Part shown: piece by piece, positions 47,639 through 59,988 of the stretch
How the letters are laid out: every line of letters starts with the position of its first letter
Position numbering within the stretch: the stretch's first letter is position 1
DNA from: Oscheius dolichura
Taxonomy: Eukaryota > Nematoda > Chromadorea > Rhabditida > Rhabditidae
Reading direction: 5' to 3'
Length of the DNA: 64,000 bases
NCBI GenBank assembly: GCA_932521035.1
Contig: OW051492.1
Coordinates: forward strand, 2,542,001-2,606,000
Notes under the pieces: model-generated
Database searches by the model: none
Told to the model about the DNA's origin: nothing
What the model saw: the letters and a program-made list of their open reading frames with translations, nothing else
Program-made: the position numbers and the translations under genes

Positions 47639-47793
47639 TTTTAGTTGTCAGTCTGTTGAAATGGAGCTACAAACATGAAAAATTAACAACAAAGGAACAT
47701 CATAAAGGTAAAAGATGACATCAAACAAATACAGGATGACACGCTAATCGAAAAATACTTTACTTTGGAAATTAAAAAGCACCATGTGAAATA

Positions 47794-48828
47794 CTACGAG
47801 GATCTAGATCGACGTTGCATAAAATCAACTACGGGGTACTCTGCAGTGAATTCCGCATCCTTACTAAAAACTGGTTCTTCTTTTTTAATTCCATGTTTCA
47901 ATAAATCGCTATCAGTTGGTGCTCGACTACTCTCAGGAGAGATAATCTAAAAGACATGGAATAGGCATCTACTGCATCGTACCTGTTTCGATTCATCCAC
48001 CGAAATGTGCGATATCCTTCCAATCATTGGTACTATATACGAATTGGAAATAACAATATAGAACCGAAGCAGCTTTGCTTCTATTTCAAAATTTGGACCA
48101 CTTATGGCTGCTTCAGGAAGATATAAACAATCATCTAGTACATCAACTCCCTGTTAAATTTGAAATATTTGGCTATGCAATGAAAACCACCATTTGTCGA
48201 AGCGATGCTTTTATAATTTTCGTATTCAATGTCCACGAACAATCCATGCTTACTTTAATAGGGACAACAAACCTTTGAAGCTCGCGACCAATCTTGATCA
48301 ATTCGAAAGGAATTCGAACGCGAGCAGCTAACTCATCCGCCATATTCTAGACAAGAAGCCCATAATGTTTTGGCATAGCGTTACCTTCTTCATCTCAGCA
48401 TAATAAGCCAAATCAAATGGTGAAGCATAGACAGCCTTTTTCGATAAGAGAAGATCTTTTCGAGCATATGTTCTTTCGACTTCTACGACATCAAATTGAT
48501 GGCCTACTCCTAAAGCAACAATTTTGAAACGTTCAAATAATTCAACAAACCTTCGACATCTTGCAAGAGAATGAGTTTAAGAGGCCCTGCAGCCCTATTT
48601 GTTTCATAATCCGTCACTGCGAGTTTTTGAAGATTTGGTAATTCTGCAGGATTTCTCTGAACACCTCCTAGCGGTGTTGGATCTGGAGCATACACTCGAT
48701 GTAGCACCCATGTATTCTAAGATATATTAAGAGTGGATGAAAGCAGAAATATCACCTACTCGCTGCACATTGAAACATGAAAAAGGAGGACGGAAGTGAC
48801 GAAGGGCACAATTCACAGCGGATGCCAT
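47794..48828 (-). CDS. MRPL9: Mitochondrial ribosomal protein bL9m
   Basis: MRPL9 is a large-subunit protein of the mitochondrial ribosome. The minus-strand start MASAVNCALRHFRPPFSCFN is presequence-like. NTWVLHRVYAPDPTPLGG is followed by the bL9 domain: PLKLILLQDVEG, VGHQFDVVEVERTYARKDLL and LSKKAVYASPFDLAYYAEMK, where V-x-V-x-x-x-[YF]-A-R-x-x-L and A-x-x-AS/YASP are family features. The C-terminal part GVDVLDDCLYLPEAAI, then IVPMIGRISHISVDESKQ, is more divergent. About seven short exons end at TAG 47794-47796. PSMD4 follows in tandem. Confidence 0.85.
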
Positions 48829-49754
48829 GCAACTGTTCTAAAATGTGGCAAATAAGACATGATCACATCTAATAAAAAGAAGTTCTATCTGTGTTCACAA
48901 AGAGTTGTCAAACATTTCAAATAAATAAGAGCACGATTTGTTTGCAACCATTTTTATTTTATTCAAAAGAACTTTAGTTTCATCTAGCAACAAGGTATAA
49001 TAAGACTGATACAATTGGAGTAGAGACTGCAAAACGTGCATTTTATGTCAGAAAGCGTAGAAATACTACAAAGAGTGAAAAGATGGACCAGCTCCCTTCT
49101 CCAAGGTTTATTTGAATTTTTTCTGTGCGGGAAATTGGTACCGAAAAAAAAATTTCAAATTTCGGGGTTGAAAGTGAGGTGGTGTCGCGTTCCTCGTCCC
49201 CTTGGTGAGCTTCTGTAATCTGTAATAGCAGGAAGATGCATGCAAGAAATACTCGTCTCAAGTCATCAAAATCTAGTCTAAAGGACTGCCAGCACCCAAT
49301 GCGCTCCAACGCTGGCCTACGGTAAAAGCCCCCAACCTCTACGCTCGCAATTTGATTTTTTTTGAACCCGTGATTTTGTCAGCGTCAACCGTTTTTTCCA
49401 TAGTTTTCCTCGCTTATACCGCTCGCTTGGTATCGATTAACTCATCTTTATAAAAGTTAGATGCACGCTAGGGTTATATCCAAATAGCGAAAGCGAAAAG
49501 CAGAAAAAAACTTCCGTTCATCTCAGCTGCTTGTTGTACTTTTTTGCTGTACTATGCAATACCTGCTCATGCAGCAGTTCTTTTATACACGTGGTGTGAA
49601 GATAGTCTGCATTGCATCGCTTTTCGAAAGATCATAGAGTTAGTCGTATATGACGCGCTTCGTACTTTTTTTTTTCGATCTGCTTATTTCGACATTTTTC
49701 TCACTGTACTGAAATCAACATTTTTAGGTCCATTTCTCAAGTGGGTAATCCACC
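48829..49754. other. Intergenic, promoter region of casein kinase II alpha
   Basis: This is the gap between the divergent MRPL9 and casein kinase II alpha genes. No exon with family similarity was found. catttttaggtcc at 49720-49732 is a possible trans-splice or 5' UTR acceptor 23 bp before the kinase ATG. Confidence 0.45.
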
Positions 49755-51383
<1,629 letters not shown>

Positions 51384-51633
51384 AAAATGCCTACATCTCA
51401 TTTCCCCTCTTCATATTTCTAAATTAATTCTTTTTGTTTTATCAAATTTAGAGCAGGGGGCCATTATTTTAGATATTTCCTTGCTTTAGACGATTCCATT
51501 AAACTGTGTCACCTATTTGTTATGTGTCGGTTTACACTTTGATTGTGACCTAGACGTACATTGTTCGATAAATCAGACAATTTTCTCATTTGTTAAAAAA
51601 AATATTTTGGTGTTATATCCTTTATCTTAGTGT

Positions 51634-54167
51634 ATGCTACGAAAAAAGGCGATCAGAAACTCGGTTAACAAAAATCTTCTCAGAATGCTTGTAAGAAAGG
51701 CTATAAGCTCGGTGGGAATTGCTGTTCGCCATACAGTAACATCGCCAGGTACATCAACTTTCGCAAGCTCCTCTTCCCAAGTTGCTGTATCAGCAGAACA
51801 ATCGAAAGCTCAACCGTCTCCTATCTACATGGACGTACAAGCCACTTCACCAATGGTTTGTTCGATTTTGTTTTTTGAAGGTACCGTATACTCGAGAGAA
51901 CAAGCTGTGTGAAATTGGGTCGCTTACGCGTATCGAGACCAACAAGCAAAGAGCTTCCTAAAATTTACTTTTATTAGCGAGACCTAAGTGCGGTCAGTCT
52001 TATTGCGAATAGAATTCATCGATATCAGCTGGGCTGGCGGAAATAAGTTATCCTGGAGGTCCGGGTTAGAATCATCCGTATCGCAAGCTCTGCCGTTCTC
52101 ATCGCTTGATATTTTCGATACTCCTGGATACAATGTGAGGTCGCTCCTTGGCTGCTTCTTATTAGCAAAAATTTTCTTCTTTGCAAGAACTTTTCTTTCA
52201 GCAGCACGGCGCAGCTTTTCAAAACCCGATAGCGGTGCATCGTCTTTCGCTTCCTTGCCCTCTTGTTGTGAACCTGGGGGGAATACATAATCTGTATGGC
52301 GATTCGGCGTGGATACACGTTTTTCGCCCGAGCTGGAGTTGCTGTTACTGCTAGAGAATTTCGTTGATTTTGGAAGTCTGGCAATAGCGTTTATGAGTAA
52401 TAAAAACATACTTATTGGAGCTAGTTATGTTACAACTAGAACTGCGTTTCAATGCCGAGACGGAAGCGGTAATGCTGATACTGCTGTAGTTGAGACTTTG
52501 AGGAGCGGTGCCCAATTGCATCTCCAATTCGATTACTCCACCACATTCACTGTCCATTTTCTCCAATCTTGAACTGCTTGTCACAGCCGCATAGTTGCCA
52601 CTCATACGGGCAAAATAATTAATCCCTTGAATTACAAGCTTTTTTTAAACAAGAATTAACCATTTTTTAGGATCCTCGAGTTGTGGATGCAATGATGCCT
52701 TACATGGTTAACGATTTTGGAAATGCCCATTCAAGAACACATGCGTATGGATGGAAGGCAGAAGAGGCCGTGGAGAAAGCTCGCAATCAAGTGGCCACTT
52801 TATTTAAAGCGGATCCAAGAGAAATAATTTTTACGTCAGGAGCAACAGAGTCTAATAATAATGCCATAAAAGGAGTTGCAAAATTCCAAAAGCATGCAGG
52901 AAAAGATCATATAATCACATTGCAAACAGTACGCCCTCTTTTTTTATTATATTTCCAAGTTTTTTTCCAGGAACATAAATGCGTTTTGGATTCATGCCGT
53001 CAATTAGAAAGTGAAGGCTTCAAAATTACCTATCTTCCAGTTGATAAAGGAGGCATTGTTGATCTCAAGGTATGTTTTATAACTTTCAGTATATTGTAGT
53101 ATCAGTTTTTGGTGATACTGGACGAAAGTTGAAAATAATATTTGTTATATGTTAAGCTCTTGGAAGACACCATTACGCCACAAACGTCGTTAGTTTCCTG
53201 CATGATGGTAAACAATGAAATTGGAGTTATCCAGCCAATAAAAGAAATTGGTAAGTCTTTTTTTGTTCAAGCAATTGTTCATTGTTAGGTGCTCTTTGCC
53301 GCTCAAAAAAGGTTCTCTTTCATACTGATGCTGCTCAAGGCACAGGAAAAATTCCTATTGACGTAAATACTATGAACATTGATCTTATGTCTGTTTCCGG
53401 TCATAAAATCTACGGACCAAAAGGTAGTTCATATAGTTTTTTTTCGACATTTGACTGTGATTTTTACAGGCGTCGGTGCATTGTATGTTCGTCGCCGTCC
53501 TCGTGTTCGAATTGAAGCCCAAATGAGCGGAGGAGGACAGGAAAGAGGAATGCGTTCCGGAACACTTCCTACTCCACTTTGCGTTGGACTTGGAGAAGCC
53601 TGCCGAATTGCTTCCGAAGAAATGTGTTAGTATTAATTCGCACATAAACCTCTTTATTATAGCTATGGATGCCGCACATATTCATCGTCTTTCACAAAGA
53701 CTTATCGGTGGTATTACGAAGCGACTCGGTCACATTATTAGAAACGGAGATCCCTCTAGACATTATCCTGGTTGTGTCAACCTGTCTTTTGCCTATGTAG
53801 AAGGTCTGTTTGCTTACGTCTATAAACTTTCATTTTAGGAGAATCTCTTTTAATGGCTTTGAAAAGTGTAGCACTATCTTCTGGTAGTGCTTGTACGTCA
53901 GCTTCATTAGAACCTTCCTATGTTTTAAGAGCAATTGGAGCTGAAGAAGATTTGGCCCATTCATCGATTCGATTTGGAATTGGAAGATTTACAACAGATG
54001 CTGAGGTTTTTTTTCTCCGTTAGTTTTAATGCTGTTTCCTTGTTCAGATTGATCATACTGTAGAACTTTGTGTAAAAGAGACGGAGAGATTAAGAGAGTT
54101 GAGCCCACTTTGGGAAATGGTACAGGAAGGAATTGATCTCAAGTCTATCCAGTGGACTCAACACTAA
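51634..54167 (+). CDS. NFS1: NFS1 mitochondrial cysteine desulfurase
   Basis: NFS1 provides sulfur for Fe-S cluster assembly with ISD11, ISCU and frataxin. The N-terminal exon is basic and Ser-rich (presequence) and ends in [10 protein letters not shown], then an 816-nt intron. [79 protein letters not shown] and [12 protein letters not shown] (PLP Lys) follow. [20 protein letters not shown] and the mobile loop [20 protein letters not shown] carry the catalytic Cys. [11 protein letters not shown] and the ISCU-binding C-terminus [20 protein letters not shown] are present. The first intron (51855-52670) contains an antisense gene. Confidence 0.98.
51984..52605 (-). CDS. Unrecognised gene nested antisense in NFS1 intron 1
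   Basis: Two exons (52605-52412 and 52377-51984) with a 34-nt GT-AG intron encode about 195 residues from [20 protein letters not shown] to a stop at 51984-51986. The protein is Ser/Asn-rich and largely disordered in appearance, with one likely helix [20 protein letters not shown] and a basic patch NKKQPRSDL, followed by an acidic end. I do not recognise the family. Splicing keeps one frame open through both exons, which argues for a real gene. It lies wholly inside the large first intron of NFS1, on the opposite strand. Confidence 0.6.
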
Positions 54168-54284
54168 TAACTATCTAGAGAAGTTCCGTTTCACTTGTAG
54201 ACAACATTTATTGTTTATATTCTTGTTAAAAAGTTTCAGAAATGTTGTTATACATAGATAAAAATGTTTTTGCTATCGAGAGCT

Positions 54285-55329
54285 TCACCAAAATGTGTTC
54301 AACTGGGAAAATGTTATGCAATTAGTCGCAAAGATTATTTGAATAGGACGCTCATCACTCAATCTAGTGATTTGCATTCTATTCTCTTCGCTGCGAATAG
54401 GATAATCTTGTTGCAGAATTCGCACAACGGTTTCCAAAGAAACATTGTTCTCTTGTAGGTGGATCTGTATAAAAGATACTTCCCGCCTTGATGTAATATA
54501 TTCCTGAAAGTTGTTATCTAACTGTTTCACGTAATTACCCGAGCGATCTGAAGTAACCCAGCCAATGCCAGACGTCCGTTCATTATAGTCAACTCTCGCG
54601 CCGTAAATTTTAGAATTTCCTCTTCAGCGATTTCCATATCTTCTGGAATAAAAAGCTGCTCAATATTTTCATAAATATATCCATTATTCAACAATTCTGC
54701 CTTCATTTCACTTCCTGCGATCAATTGTTTTGGTCGTGTTGCCTGAAGTGGCACTCATTCTGGTCTGGCTCATCCTACCAGCAAGAGGCGATCGAACAAT
54801 ATCTTGTTTGAGAAAGCGATATTTATAGTAAGTCGATTTGCCCGAGCCTCATTTGCTTCAATGGATTCAATAACTTCTTTCAGCCGAGATTCATTCATCA
54901 TTAGGGAAACATCGGTATACTGAACCTTCAGCAGTGTGGGGGAAAACTCACTGAAAAATCCAGTTCCTCACAGATTATCCTCGTTGTTCTGTCTGTAAAC
55001 TGTCTAATATTTTCGTATTCATTACCGCTGGCAACAATATATTCAGTTTCCTGTAATTATTCTTCATATTTTTTCTCCCTAACTAGAATTACTTCATCAA
55101 TGGCTACTCTTGCAGCATAGAAAACGTATCCCACCTCGTTCACTATTTCGAAAAAAAGTTTACATGTTTCTTCAATATTTGCTAGATCTTTGTAGCTATG
55201 AAACTGAAAATAATATCTCAATATTCGATAAAACTCACTTTCTTCAATATTTTCATTTGTAAGTTTATTGGGATTGGGGAAAGATCTAGAGTTTCCGTGA
55301 CTTGTTCTTGTTTGGCAAGATAAAACCAT
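54285..55329 (-). CDS. Hypothetical coiled-coil protein
   Basis: I do not recognise the family. On the minus strand, MVLSCQTRTSHGNSRSFPNP opens the first exon; in-phase exons continue HSYKDLANIEETCKLFFEIV, ETEYIVASGNEYENIRQFTD, MNESRLKEVIESIEANEARA, PKQLIAGSEMKAELLNNGYI, EDMEIAEEEILKFTARELTI and EYITSRREVSFIQIHLQENN, ending at TGA 54285-54287. The protein is mostly helical with heptad-like stretches, about 250-290 residues. It is convergent with NFS1 (about 117 bp between stops). Confidence 0.55.
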
Positions 55330-55832
55330 GGATTTTTATGAATACCAGCAATATCGATGTCCATCTTCACAAGACAGCTACCGATCAATCGATTTAGGTT
55401 GGGTGATAAGATGGAAGAACAACTGGGTGCAAGTAAACAGTTCTTATCACGGGTTGGAAGGGAAAATGGGGATCCTGTGGTTTATTTTCAAGGGATTTGA
55501 ACAAAATTGGAATCTTTTTACAGAAATCTCTCGATAATTATGTTGCTTTTGAAATTAGGAAGTACAGAAGAAAGACTTTTTTTTATTGTTCAATCTATCG
55601 AACAGACATCGGCCGAGTAGAACGGCGCCTGCCTTTCTGAAAGTGATTTTTCCGGAATTGCTCGACCACTAATAAATTATAGAGCTTTAATATTTAAGGA
55701 TTGACATGTTTTCCACTTTGTAGATGTGTACAGATTTTAAAAAACAAGATATAATTCTGTCATATCCAAAATATTACTTCGTTTGAAGCAGTCTCATTAC
55801 ATTAACTCGTCTATCGAGCTACTGGCTGTCTA

Positions 55833-57797
55833 ATGGACGTGGGTTACTTCAGCTGGGCAGCCATCTGCGCCCACACCCGTAAACTCTCGGCAGCAGAAAA
55901 ATATGAAGATTTGGCCGTTTTGAAGAAGAACAAAAGTTATGCCGACAATTTATGGGTGCGGGCGCGCGGACAGCCAATTCCTGGAGCTTTATCTTTTCAG
56001 CATTTTCCGCCGTTGGTCGCGGAAGATCCCGAAGTGGCCGCCGCGGTAGCCCGCGAGGTACTCTCCGTGGTGCCCGACATCCATCGTGGATGGCTCGCCA
56101 ACCGAACGGGCCACGACCCCCACCGGCTGATCAACATGATACTCGACAACATGGAGAACATCCCCATGGCGTCCGGAAGGCGGCGATCGATGAATATTTC
56201 AATGGCTTCGGAGGACGGCGACGTCTTGGTCGAGATGGCAGACGACAACTGGCTCCTGAGGATCGCCTCCTCCGAGAGGAAGGACGACGTCGTGGCGGCC
56301 CTGGCCAACGCCTTCAAAGGGATCCCGCTCGGCGCCCCGGCCCGGCGAGTCAACTGGCGGGAATGGAACCAAGTGAAGGAGTACGTCGAGAAGAAGTTCC
56401 CCCACATCAAGATGCTCCAGCTGCAGAAACTCTTCTCCCAGATACACTTGGCCAGCTACGCCAAGTCTATGATTTTGGCCACCCTCTGCCAGCTGGGCCG
56501 ATTCACTCCGGAGATGGCCGACGACCTCGGAGTCCGTAATTTGTGGTCGCCCAATTGGAGGTTGAAGGCGCCGCGGAAGGGGCGGGCGCCTGCCCAGCCA
56601 GCAATCCTGGCCGACGCTGTGAAGGTTGTCATCGACGTGGTGGATATGGTCCTGGGCGATCCGAACCAGCGGATCAACTGCGCCGTCTGCTATGAGGACT
56701 GCTTCCCCAAGTGGATGATGAGTTGTGGAGAGGAGGGCGAGACCGAGGGTTTGTTGTCAATTTCGCAAATTTTCTTGAAATTTTATGGCCATCTTCTCTC
56801 AGCTCCGAAAAGATATTTGTCCGGAAGAATAACAATTATAAACTATATTTCCTCTCTGAAAAATGAATGTTCTATCTGGTGTAAACATTGCATTTATATT
56901 GAAAATAAGAATGAAAAGTTATAAAGATTTTGCGAAGAAATGGGACACGGCACATAACGTTTTACTCCAATTTTTGCTAATTTTATTAGTAGTAACATCT
57001 GAAAGAGCATAAAATTCTCTATTAGATGATGTTAGACGAAAAAAGGAATGACTAATTTTTTAGATTCCCATCACGTGTGCCTGGAATGTTTCCGCGCCCA
57101 GGGAAAGGCCCTTTGCACGGATGGCAAGCTGGCCGAGGGAGGACAGGGACTGACGTGCGTGGAGCCCGGCTGCGACCGCATCTACCCGTGGGCCAAGGTG
57201 AAGAAGCTGCTAGACCCGGTGACCCGGAAGACGCTGGGCCGCCGCATTGACCAGGAGGCACTGGTCGTCATCGGCAGCGAGATGGAACACTGCAAGAACT
57301 GCTGCTTCGCGATGATCATCGAGGCCACGACGGAGCAGGTGCGCTACTTTGAGTGCCCCCGCTGCCGGGCCCACTTCTGCCGGATGTGTCACACCAATTG
57401 GAAGGACCACGGCGGCCTCACCTGCCAGGATATCAAGAATAAAAACGAGGAAGAGAAGAAGGACTCGGCCAGGAAGCAGCTGGAGGAGGAGCTGGCCGCC
57501 GCCGTGATGAGGAAGTGCCACAAGTGCGGGATCCAGTTCGCCAAGGAGGAAGGATGCAATAAGATGACGTGCCGCTGCGGAGCCACGCAGTGCTACATCT
57601 GCCGCGCCGTGAACATCCACTACAACCACTTCTGCAACCATGTCCATGACCCGGCTCGACTCGGCTGTCCTCTGCAGTGTGGCGGCTGCATTCTCTGGGA
57701 GAAGAGAGACAAAGTCGACAGGGCCGCCCTCGATGCCGTCAAGCAGAAGGCCAGCGCTGACGAGGCTCTCCGCGATATCATCGAAAAGATCGCCTGA
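55833..57797 (+). CDS. RNF216: RNF216/TRIAD3-type RBR E3 ubiquitin ligase
   Basis: RNF216 is an RBR ligase assembling K63-linked chains. Two long exons are joined over a 319-nt intron (56745-57063). RING1 starts CAVCYEDCFPKWMMSCGEE and continues HHVCLECFRAQGKALCTDGK. The IBR reads CKNCCFAMIIEATTEQVRYF, CPRCRAHFCRMCHTNWKDHG and LTCQD, the latter a hallmark of RNF216. RING2 is CHKCGIQFAKEEGCNKMTCR with CGATQCYICR, and NHFCNH chelates the extra zinc. The catalytic Cys lies in the MTCRCG segment. Codon use is markedly GC-rich against AT-rich flanks. The first 45 codons include a 90-bp MITE (55870-55962); the true exon may instead start at the acceptor before 56010, so the N-terminus is uncertain. 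Confidence 0.9.
55870..55962. repeat. ~93-bp palindromic MITE, copy 6, within the open 5' end of RNF216
   Basis: The arms are cacccgtaaactctcggcag and the decayed complement gccgacaatttatgggtg. The interior aatatgaagatttggccg is conserved with the copy at 4587 in reverse orientation. The reading frame of RNF216 passes through it without a stop. Confidence 0.8.
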
Positions 57798-58324
57798 TAA
57801 TATATTTCATCAACTGGAATAAAAATATAGAAATAAAATAGTCTAATACATTTTGTTTCACCTCAGTTGCCTTTACATTTATTCCATTGTTCGAATATAT
57901 GGATTTTCTTCTTGTATTTGTTAGTTGCCGTCTCTCAACTTTTCTCGAAAAAAAGGTTATAGTTGAATATCCGGCTTGATATGAATCTAATACACGAAGA
58001 ATTTTTGTAGCTTTTACGTAAACCATTTACAGAAGTCAATCGGTAATTTTTACATAGAAACGCAAGGAATAATGTCAGAGTTGGTCAGAAGGAAACCCAA
58101 GTCAAAAAGACAACGTAAATATATATATGTTTTTGAAGATCAAATTTGGCGCCTATGGGTTTGATGAAACTTCGGGTCTGAGGACCAAAAAAGTGTTTGC
58201 AATCTATCCATTTTTTGTCTACTGTTTTTTTGTATAATTGTTTACTGATGTTTCTTGGACGAATTAGGTCTACTTGTATGCAATACGATAACTGCGATTT
58301 TTAGAAAGCCTACTCTGATAACAA
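57798..58324. other. Intergenic between RNF216 and the Plus3-only gene
   Basis: AT-rich with no supported gene. aataaa follows the RNF216 stop at 57833-57838. The start codon at 58325 follows a short gap after acgatttttag (58292-58303), a possible trans-splice site. Confidence 0.45.
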
Positions 58325-59625
58325 ATGGCCGGAAAGAAAAATAAAAAGCAGTGTAAAGTAACTGTTGTCAAAGGAGTTTCGTTCCATATGTCGGTCCAGC
58401 CGAAGGAACATAATAATCAACATCCTCTATCAGCAAAAGTGAATTCGACACTCCGTTCAACCAATGAAATTTTGGATGAAGTTCGACACAAGTTTCTTGA
58501 TGGAATTGAATTTCCTTTACAAGACCGAGAAGAGACGTGTATGTATCATTCATGTCATGCAGTTTTATGCGAAGCTCGGCAAATGTTTATGGATGCTTTG
58601 AAAGGTGAAACTGAAGAAGATTCTTTTGAGGATTCCGAAGAATATTGGTAAGAGATTTTCTGTGATTTGTCTAATTATGCTTACAGTGAAAACTGGCTGG
58701 CTTCAAGAGATGAATTTGATCCAGTATTTACGCGATTAGTGAAATATTCTGGGCCAGTGGTGCAATATTGTTGTACCTGTGTAATAGATATATTTTAGGT
58801 AGAAACATTGAAAGACGCATTATATGCTAGGGTAACCAGAAGTCAACTGATGAACCTCATCCATGCTCCATTTTTCGATGAACTTATGCCTGGATTACTT
58901 GTTGTGATCGAAGCAAATAAATTTCAGAATGCGCCCATAGAACCCGGTGTAAGTTTTTACCTTATCAGATTGTTGTCTTACATCAGTTTTAGATTGGAGA
59001 AATACTGGTAGTATCTCGCATTAAAGTGGCATATGAAGTTGATGGAATCTGGATTAATAAAATGCTCCGTGTTAAATATGGTGAACCTCCTGTTTCAATT
59101 TATTTTATGTAATATAGGAAAGTCGATCTACGTCTGCCCATTAGATTATGTTACAAATACCCCTTGGACAGAAAAGATGTTTGCGGAATACGTTAAACGT
59201 GAAAATGAGACGGTCGGTTGATGTTGAGATTCTGCTCATATAGTTACTTTAGCAAAGCATATTATCAAAAGATTACTGTGTCCACAAAGATAAACGACTT
59301 TGGTTGGCATCAGAACACATTTTCACATTTACTGAATGGGAAATGGTATCTATTAGGGTATAGCGGAAATGATCAATTCTTAGATTGAGCATGAAATCGC
59401 TTTGATGAACGATTTACCTCAAGTAAACGATGATAATGAGCCGTGTAAGCCTGCGAATAAGGTACTGAAACGTATACCTTGTCATTTTTGGTAGGTTATT
59501 TCTTTTTGTTGATGCTATAGGTGCAAATAACTTTTCAAAATATAAACTATTCCAGTTCTCATCCTGGCCCAAGTAGTAGCGAATGCGAGGGTTTAAATTT
59601 TCATCACTACAGTTGTTGCTGCTAA
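58325..59625 (+). CDS. Plus3-domain protein related to RTF1, divergent
   Basis: The Plus3 domain of RTF1 binds phosphorylated SPT5 repeats and single-stranded DNA. Exons join in frame from MAGKKNKKQCKVTVVKGVSF through ENWLASRDEFDPVFTRL, which aligns with the EYDSWL/EYERWL segment of the other RTF1 genes here. The Plus3 core is LYARVTRSQLMNLIHAPFFD, ELMPGLLVVIEANKF, GEILVVSRIKVAYEVDGIWI and KMLRVKYG. Downstream SKDYCVHKDKRLWLASEHIF and FTEWEM replace the usual RTF1 helices. No DPFTR or C-terminal PAF1C segment follows. The stop codon TAA lies on the first bases of a fragment copied from RTF1-B. It is in tandem with RTF1-B. Confidence 0.72.
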
Positions 59626-59676
59626 ATTAAAGAAACGGCAAATTTATGACGCTTTGAATCACCGTTTCACTGATAA
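59623..59676 (+). repeat. 54-bp exact copy of an RTF1-B exon segment
   Basis: taaattaaagaaacggcaaa through to cactgataa is identical to 61361-61414. In RTF1-B it encodes IKLKKRQIYDALNHRFTDK; here it lies in another frame at the stop and 3' UTR of the Plus3-only gene. Confidence 0.9.
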
Positions 59677-59988
59677 ACACTAAAACGACATTATAACCGA
59701 TATAGTGATACTTTAAACCTTATGTTTATATTGTTATAGGATATTTGCTTTGTTATGTAATGTACATAAAGTAGTACAGTACTCTTGTTATTCTCTGTTA
59801 GGAATTTATAAATCGTTTATTTGTGTTTACCCCCTTTCTCTGAATAATCTCGTTATCGATAGCATATTTCTATCCATTTTAATTTTTATCAAAGCTTGAT
59901 ACCCTCTTTCATGCTTTTCTTTGTTTGTATGCAGGGCTTTATTCTGTATGTTATTTTTTAGAACCAGTAAGGTTGCGTTCTCTTAGCA

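Noticed and set aside
57052..57647. Long minus-strand frames opposite RNF216
   Set aside because: Shadow frames caused by GC-ending codons; the plus strand has an intact RBR domain.
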